Assembly: GCA_029551395.1 (NCBI GenBank)
Contig: JAKPFN010000020.1
Span: forward strand, 50,628-114,627
Origin: Armatimonadota bacterium
Lineage (GTDB): Bacteria; Armatimonadota; UBA5829; DTLH01
Length of the DNA stretch: 64,000 bases
Reading direction: 5' to 3'
The notes beneath the pieces are model-generated. The model had not been told where the DNA came from and ran no database searches. It was given only the letters and a program-made list of their open reading frames with translations. Of this stretch, positions 60,307 through 64,000 are shown piece after piece. The stretch's first letter is position 1. Each line of letters begins with the position of its first letter. A program made the translations under genes and the position numbers.

Positions 60307-60563
60307 GCTGTGCTATTCCTCCAAAAATAATTAAATCATATGTCAAATTATGTGGCAGGTTGCTTAATATTATGTTTTGCTGCTGGTTTCTTCGCTTAAA
60401 CGCTTACCCTTGGTTACGATGTCCTAAACAGCACTTTTTCATTTACAATTAGTTGTTAAATACATAATATTCACGCTCAACAATGCCAATATATTCAACT
60501 GCTGTGGTGTGGAGCGCTAAGAAATGCTTTTTGGGATAATTGAATTTAGAAGGATTCATTACG

Positions 60564-62609
60564 TTGCCTGCCGAACATATTTATGCTATGAGACTACTGC
60601 TAATAATTTTAATATGTTCACAGTTTTGTTGTATTGTTCTGGCTGAAAGCTCTGGTTCTGTCTTAGGTGATGCTCTTGCTGTGGGAGGTCTTACCAAGCA
60701 GACAGCTTGTTTTGATACACTCGATCTCAAGGTTTATGGAGGTGATGATTTTCGGCTTCCGTATTTCGATGTGTATTTCTGTGATCCATACCGGACCCCT
60801 GAACGTGTAAAGCTGTTTAGAGATCAGGTCGGTCGTGCCTCAGGCAAGGTTTTTGATATAGTGAGTTTTGCATCATCTTGTATAGATGCCGGTGTGCGCA
60901 GGTCGCTTCTGGGAAATCCGTCAGATGCCTACGCCAAAAAGAGCGAGGAAAATGATGCCCTCCCGAATGCTGTGCTTGCTCTCTGGCAGGCAGTAGGAGA
61001 GGAACCCGCGCCTGAGTATAAAGAGCGACTGTGGAACGATGCCTTGCAAGTGCCTGTAGAAGTTGCAAAACCCGCTGCAATGCTCCTTTATGCTGAAGCT
61101 GATGCGTTGAAATGGCGCAATCTGGCGTTCAAACGGCTTCAATCCAAGTATGAGTTGCAGAAGTTGTATGACCACATCCTCGATCCTGGTGAGCAAGACT
61201 ATGATTTCGTAAGGGAAGATCTGATGAACCAGTCGGATCTCAAACTGCTTGTCGTCGGTGCGGAGCAGCTTGCTTCTGCTGTAGACAGAGCTTGCGCAGA
61301 CCTTGTGAAGCTACAAAACGTGAAGGATTTCAGATTCGAGGCTGAGACACCCTTTGGATTGGTCTTGCTAGATGGTGCTGGTTCGGATACATATTCGTTG
61401 CAGCAGGCATATGCATTGATTATCGATATTGCTGGTGATGATACATACTACGCAGGCGCAGCGACGACATCTGCTGCGTGTCCCGTTAGCGTGTTAATCG
61501 ATACATCAGGTAATGACCGGTATCTTGAGTCTCCAGAACTTGATAATGTCCAGGTTCGGGATTTTTCAAATCGGAAAAGTTGGACAACTCGACCTAACAC
61601 ATGTGCTGCAGTTATGGGTTATGCTTATCTGGTGGATTCATCCGGTGACGATCGATACCGTGGAATCAACAGATGTCAGGCCAGCGCAGCATACGGAGTT
61701 GCCGTTTTGTTGGATAGTGCAGGCAACGATACATACGATTGCTACCAATCGGGTCAGGGCAATGCTACCTTCGGAATTGCTGCTGTTTCTGACCTGGCTG
61801 GAAATGACAGTTACCACTGTTTTACTACTTCTCAAGGTTTTGGAGGAGTCAAAGGCTTCGGATTGCTCATCGATGCTGCGGGCAATGATTCTTATACTGC
61901 AGAAAATGTTCTAATCGACTTCCCAAGCGCTCAAGACCCTAAACACAATGGGAACCTGTCTCAAGGTGCTGGATTTGGCGAGCGGGCTGATTTTACGACA
62001 GGCCATTCGCTTGCCGGAGGCGTTGGAGCTTTAGTAGACCTTGCTGGAGACGATGTATACATATCTGACATCATGGCTCAGGGAATGGGCTATTGGTACG
62101 GCATAGGCATATTATCAGACGGAGCCGGAAACGACAGCTATACTGGCTACTGGTACAATCAAGGTTCTGCAGCGCACTTTGCAGTCGGCATCCTGCATGA
62201 TAGTGATGGCAATGACGTCTACAATGCGCCTTGCAGTATGGTACAGGGCGCGGGGCATGATTTTTCATTAGGGTTTCTGCTGGATGATGCTGGCAATGAC
62301 AGCTATACGGCTGCCGGAATCTGTCTAGGAGCAGGCAATGCTAATGGTATCGGTATTTTCTGGGATAAAGCAGGCGATGATACCTACAGGCCAACCGGCA
62401 ATTTTACTCTTGGAAGGCCAAATATAGGCAGCCGTGGAAGTGCCCGGGACTTTGACCTCTGTTTGGGCCTGTTTATCGACACAGGCGGCAACGATTCTTA
62501 TCCCGCAGAATACCCGTTTGCAAAGAATAACTCGTCCTGGACTCAAAAAAGCCTGGATGAAAAGAACTCCCTACCAAGTGAGGTTGGGATAGGAATTGAT
62601 AAAGAATAA
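60564..62609 (+). CDS. Exported protein with 13 GNDSY-type repeats
   Basis: 681 residues from TTG 60564, ten bases after AGAAGG; an ATG at 60588 without a ribosome site would shorten it by eight. A signal peptide is clear (MRLLLIILICSQFCCIVLAES). Residues about 25-270 are a helical domain I do not recognise. From about 270 to 650 a motif of the form hydrophobic-D-x-(A/S)-G-(N/D)-D-(S/T)-Y occurs 13 times, 20-45 residues apart, with Gly-rich stretches between. This suggests a beta-roll or solenoid with Asp-bound Ca2+, though it differs from RTX nonapeptides. Such proteins may be surface or extracellular. It converges on the gene at 62679. Confidence 0.75.
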   Translation: MPAEHIYAMRLLLIILICSQFCCIVLAESSGSVLGDALAVGGLTKQTACFDTLDLKVYGGDDFRLPYFDVYFCDPYRTPERVKLFRDQVGRASGKVFDIVSFASSCIDAGVRRSLLGNPSDAYAKKSEENDALPNAVLALWQAVGEEPAPEYKERLWNDALQVPVEVAKPAAMLLYAEADALKWRNLAFKRLQSKYELQKLYDHILDPGEQDYDFVREDLMNQSDLKLLVVGAEQLASAVDRACADLVKLQNVKDFRFEAETPFGLVLLDGAGSDTYSLQQAYALIIDIAGDDTYYAGAATTSAACPVSVLIDTSGNDRYLESPELDNVQVRDFSNRKSWTTRPNTCAAVMGYAYLVDSSGDDRYRGINRCQASAAYGVAVLLDSAGNDTYDCYQSGQGNATFGIAAVSDLAGNDSYHCFTTSQGFGGVKGFGLLIDAAGNDSYTAENVLIDFPSAQDPKHNGNLSQGAGFGERADFTTGHSLAGGVGALVDLAGDDVYISDIMAQGMGYWYGIGILSDGAGNDSYTGYWYNQGSAAHFAVGILHDSDGNDVYNAPCSMVQGAGHDFSLGFLLDDAGNDSYTAAGICLGAGNANGIGIFWDKAGDDTYRPTGNFTLGRPNIGSRGSARDFDLCLGLFIDTGGNDSYPAEYPFAKNNSSWTQKSLDEKNSLPSEVGIGIDKE

Positions 62610-62613
62610 ACTA

Positions 62614-62647
62614 AAGGCCGGCAGTCGATTGAGTGATTGCCGGCCTT
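62614..62647. terminator. Bidirectional terminator at 62.6 kb
   Basis: AAGGCCGGCA (62614-62623) and TGCCGGCCTT (62638-62647) form a perfect 10-bp stem between convergent genes. It has the same GGCCGG core as the hairpins at 28325 and 29760. Confidence 0.7.
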
Positions 62648-62678
62648 GGTTGTTATGTTGATTATCGCTTTCTGTTGC

Positions 62679-64000
62679 CTATTTTGGCTTGACGTATTCT
62701 ATTCCTTTGAGCGGATTGCCGTGCAAGTCAGTTATCCTGAAAATCGCAGCCCAATCGCCACCCGCGTTAGCTACTTTAAGCAGGAAAATATTCTCACCTT
62801 TCGTAAGCTGCACGTCTACTATGTTCTGGTCTGTGTCAGCGCCTCGCAGAACAGGTGCGTAGAGGATTGCTCTTCCGTTTTGGAACAGCTTGCAGCCGTC
62901 ATCTGACCCCAGCCTGACCTGAGCGAGCTGATCTTTGTCTGATTTTACAACTATGAGCGCATAAGCTAGCTTGTATTCGCTGGGTTCAAAAGCCTGGAAG
63001 AAGTCCAGGTTCCTGCCAGAAGTGGTGATAGCTTTCCATTTCACATCAGTTGACTTCAGTGGGTCAGTTTCGTCAATGAACGGGATATCCAGCCCCTGGT
63101 TCGGCTTATCTTTGATATCAAATGGCCCGCACACTAGGAAGTTCTGGCAGTACAAAGAAAGCCAGGGGTTATTTGGTTTATTTCTGATTGATAATTCTCT
63201 CCACATCTTCCTGGTGGCATGCTCTTCCATGATGTGAACGTAAAACGGCAGCCAGTTTTTCTCCGATTCTTTCAAACGGAAACATGGATCACCGCCGGTT
63301 TGTCCCTCTTTGCGCCCGCTATCGGAACTGGCCATTAGTCCTGGTGGATAGCACTGATGTACTTCCAGTGTCCACTGAACACTATGAAGCCACTCATGCC
63401 ACTGGACTTCTCCGCTGGGGTCCATACACCATCCGCCGCCGCTATTGCAGCCGATATATGCAGCTCCTTTAGTATCAGAGTAGACTCCAAGAGCCCCAGC
63501 TAACAGCATAAGAGGGATTTCTTCACTTTCCTCACCTTTGTCTTTGTCGCCTCGGACCTTTGCATAGACAAAAATATTATCGACTTCACCATATTTCAGG
63601 TCATCGAAGTATTTCATGCAGGATCCCGGGCCTGGCCAGAATGAATCTTCACCATCCAGGCTGGTCAGAGGCTCATCGATGACCTTGACATCATACTCAA
63701 TCCGAAGATTCCCCCAGGAATGTTTCCAGACTCGGTCTGCGAAGCCCTGCATAGCTGCCTTGATTGCTTCTATCTCATCATCTCTGAACGTATAGGTAGC
63801 ATGATGATCTTTGCCCTCTTTATCCTTCCAGGTAAAGTCCAGAGTCCTGAAGATATACGCTCTTGATTTCCAAACACCAGCATTGGCAGGATCTGTATTG
63901 GGAAGGACTTTTGGCCTGAGTGCTTTGAACTTTTCTCTTAGTTCAGCTCGAAGCGTTGCATCAGTGATGCATGAATCGAATATATTCTCGTAGTGCAGCA
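62679..64000 (-). CDS. HExxH protein with PA14-like C-terminus (5' end outside window)
   Basis: The frame stays open from 62679 past an internal ATG at 63752 to the window edge, with sense codons throughout (tail of the visible part LHYENIFDSCITDATL...), so the gene is cut off and its true start is not seen. At least 440 residues. QWHEWLHSVQ has the HExxH zinc motif of metallopeptidases. The last 110 residues (LGSDDGCKLFQNGRAILYAP, QLTKGENIFLLKVANAGGDW) resemble a PA14-like carbohydrate-binding sandwich. Several Cys pairs and Trp-rich segments suggest an exported enzyme. The peptidase call rests on the motif alone. It may act on glycoproteins. Confidence 0.65.
   Translation of the reverse strand, partial: LHYENIFDSCITDATLRAELREKFKALRPKVLPNTDPANAGVWKSRAYIFRTLDFTWKDKEGKDHHATYTFRDDEIEAIKAAMQGFADRVWKHSWGNLRIEYDVKVIDEPLTSLDGEDSFWPGPGSCMKYFDDLKYGEVDNIFVYAKVRGDKDKGEESEEIPLMLLAGALGVYSDTKGAAYIGCNSGGGWCMDPSGEVQWHEWLHSVQWTLEVHQCYPPGLMASSDSGRKEGQTGGDPCFRLKESEKNWLPFYVHIMEEHATRKMWRELSIRNKPNNPWLSLYCQNFLVCGPFDIKDKPNQGLDIPFIDETDPLKSTDVKWKAITTSGRNLDFFQAFEPSEYKLAYALIVVKSDKDQLAQVRLGSDDGCKLFQNGRAILYAPVLRGADTDQNIVDVQLTKGENIFLLKVANAGGDWAAIFRITDLHGNPLKGIEYVKPK

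Noticed and set aside
60564..62609. RTX toxin or calcium-dependent hemolysin
   Set aside because: The repeats are not GGxGxDxxx nonapeptides, there is a normal signal peptide and no type I secretion genes nearby.

Overview
The window is 64 kb of a dense, moderate-GC bacterial chromosome with no rRNA or tRNA gene that I could see. The cell is a diderm: it has both the P-ring (FlgI) and L-ring (FlgH) flagellar proteins, several lipoproteins and RseB-like envelope proteins. It is flagellated and its metabolism looks at least partly anaerobic, because it carries a giant 2-hydroxyacyl-CoA dehydratase-type activase. The mix of glycosidases, DUF4382 lipoprotein, zinc-finger anti-sigma factors and GNDSY-repeat protein suggests Armatimonadota or a neighbouring phylum. 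That placement is a guess from gene content, not a demonstrated result.

Layout. Positions 1-1443 hold the end of one ECF-sigma/anti-sigma/RseB-like module; its RseB-like member is cysteine-rich. Next come a BON-domain protein translationally coupled to a GH94 phosphorylase (1733-4395) and a proteostasis group hsp20-lon-phosphoribosyltransferase (4676-8335). A second, complete ECF module follows (8584-10653), with its own sigma-E-like promoter. A ribose-type sugar ABC transporter (permease, binding protein, ATPase; 10956-14814) is read from a good sigma-70 promoter.

The minus-strand block 14959-19439 runs metK, a glutaredoxin, trxB and a lipoprotein joining a LolA/RseB-like domain to a thioredoxin-fold domain that has lost its CxxC. 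Then come an M48 peptidase, a HAD protein, a DUF4382 lipoprotein, a small membrane protein and a DRG-like TGS GTPase. A non-coding stretch with two copies of a three-hairpin repeat (23911-24210) precedes a sugar-catabolic island: a fucose/arabinose-type isomerase, a GH36 and a GH4 alpha-galactosidase (24310-29733). RidA with an MFS exporter, the 1422-residue activase, an orphan histidine kinase, a hypothetical protein and a beta-hydroxyacid dehydrogenase follow. A CstR-like repressor with promoter and operator sits next to a thioredoxin that may have two starts.

From 41183 to 56465 the minus strand is a flagellar cluster, in transcription order flgF, flgG, flgA, flgH, flgI, flgJ, flgM, flgN, flgK, flgL, fliW, fliC2, flaG, fliD, fliS, a fliT-like gene, a membrane-anchored M14 carboxypeptidase and fliC1. 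It covers rod, rings, hook-filament junction, filament, cap and the FlgM and FliW regulators; export gate, motor, chemotaxis and csrA genes are not here. Directly upstream on the same strand are a pyruvyltransferase, a PaaK/CapK-like ligase and a GNAT/BioF2-like acyltransferase, probably for surface-glycan or filament modification. The window ends with an exported protein carrying 13 GNDSY-type repeats, convergent to a truncated HExxH protein with a PA14-like C-terminus.

Most terminators are long perfect hairpins without good U-tracts, several sharing a GGCCGG core. Several sigma-70 promoters with ideal 17-bp spacing are visible. Most interesting for follow-up: the redox-dead thioredoxin fusion, the cysteine-rich RseB-like sensor, the CstR-like/thioredoxin switch, the FliW/flagellin leader with a candidate CsrA hairpin, the three-hairpin repeat, and the glycan trio at the head of the flagellar cluster.
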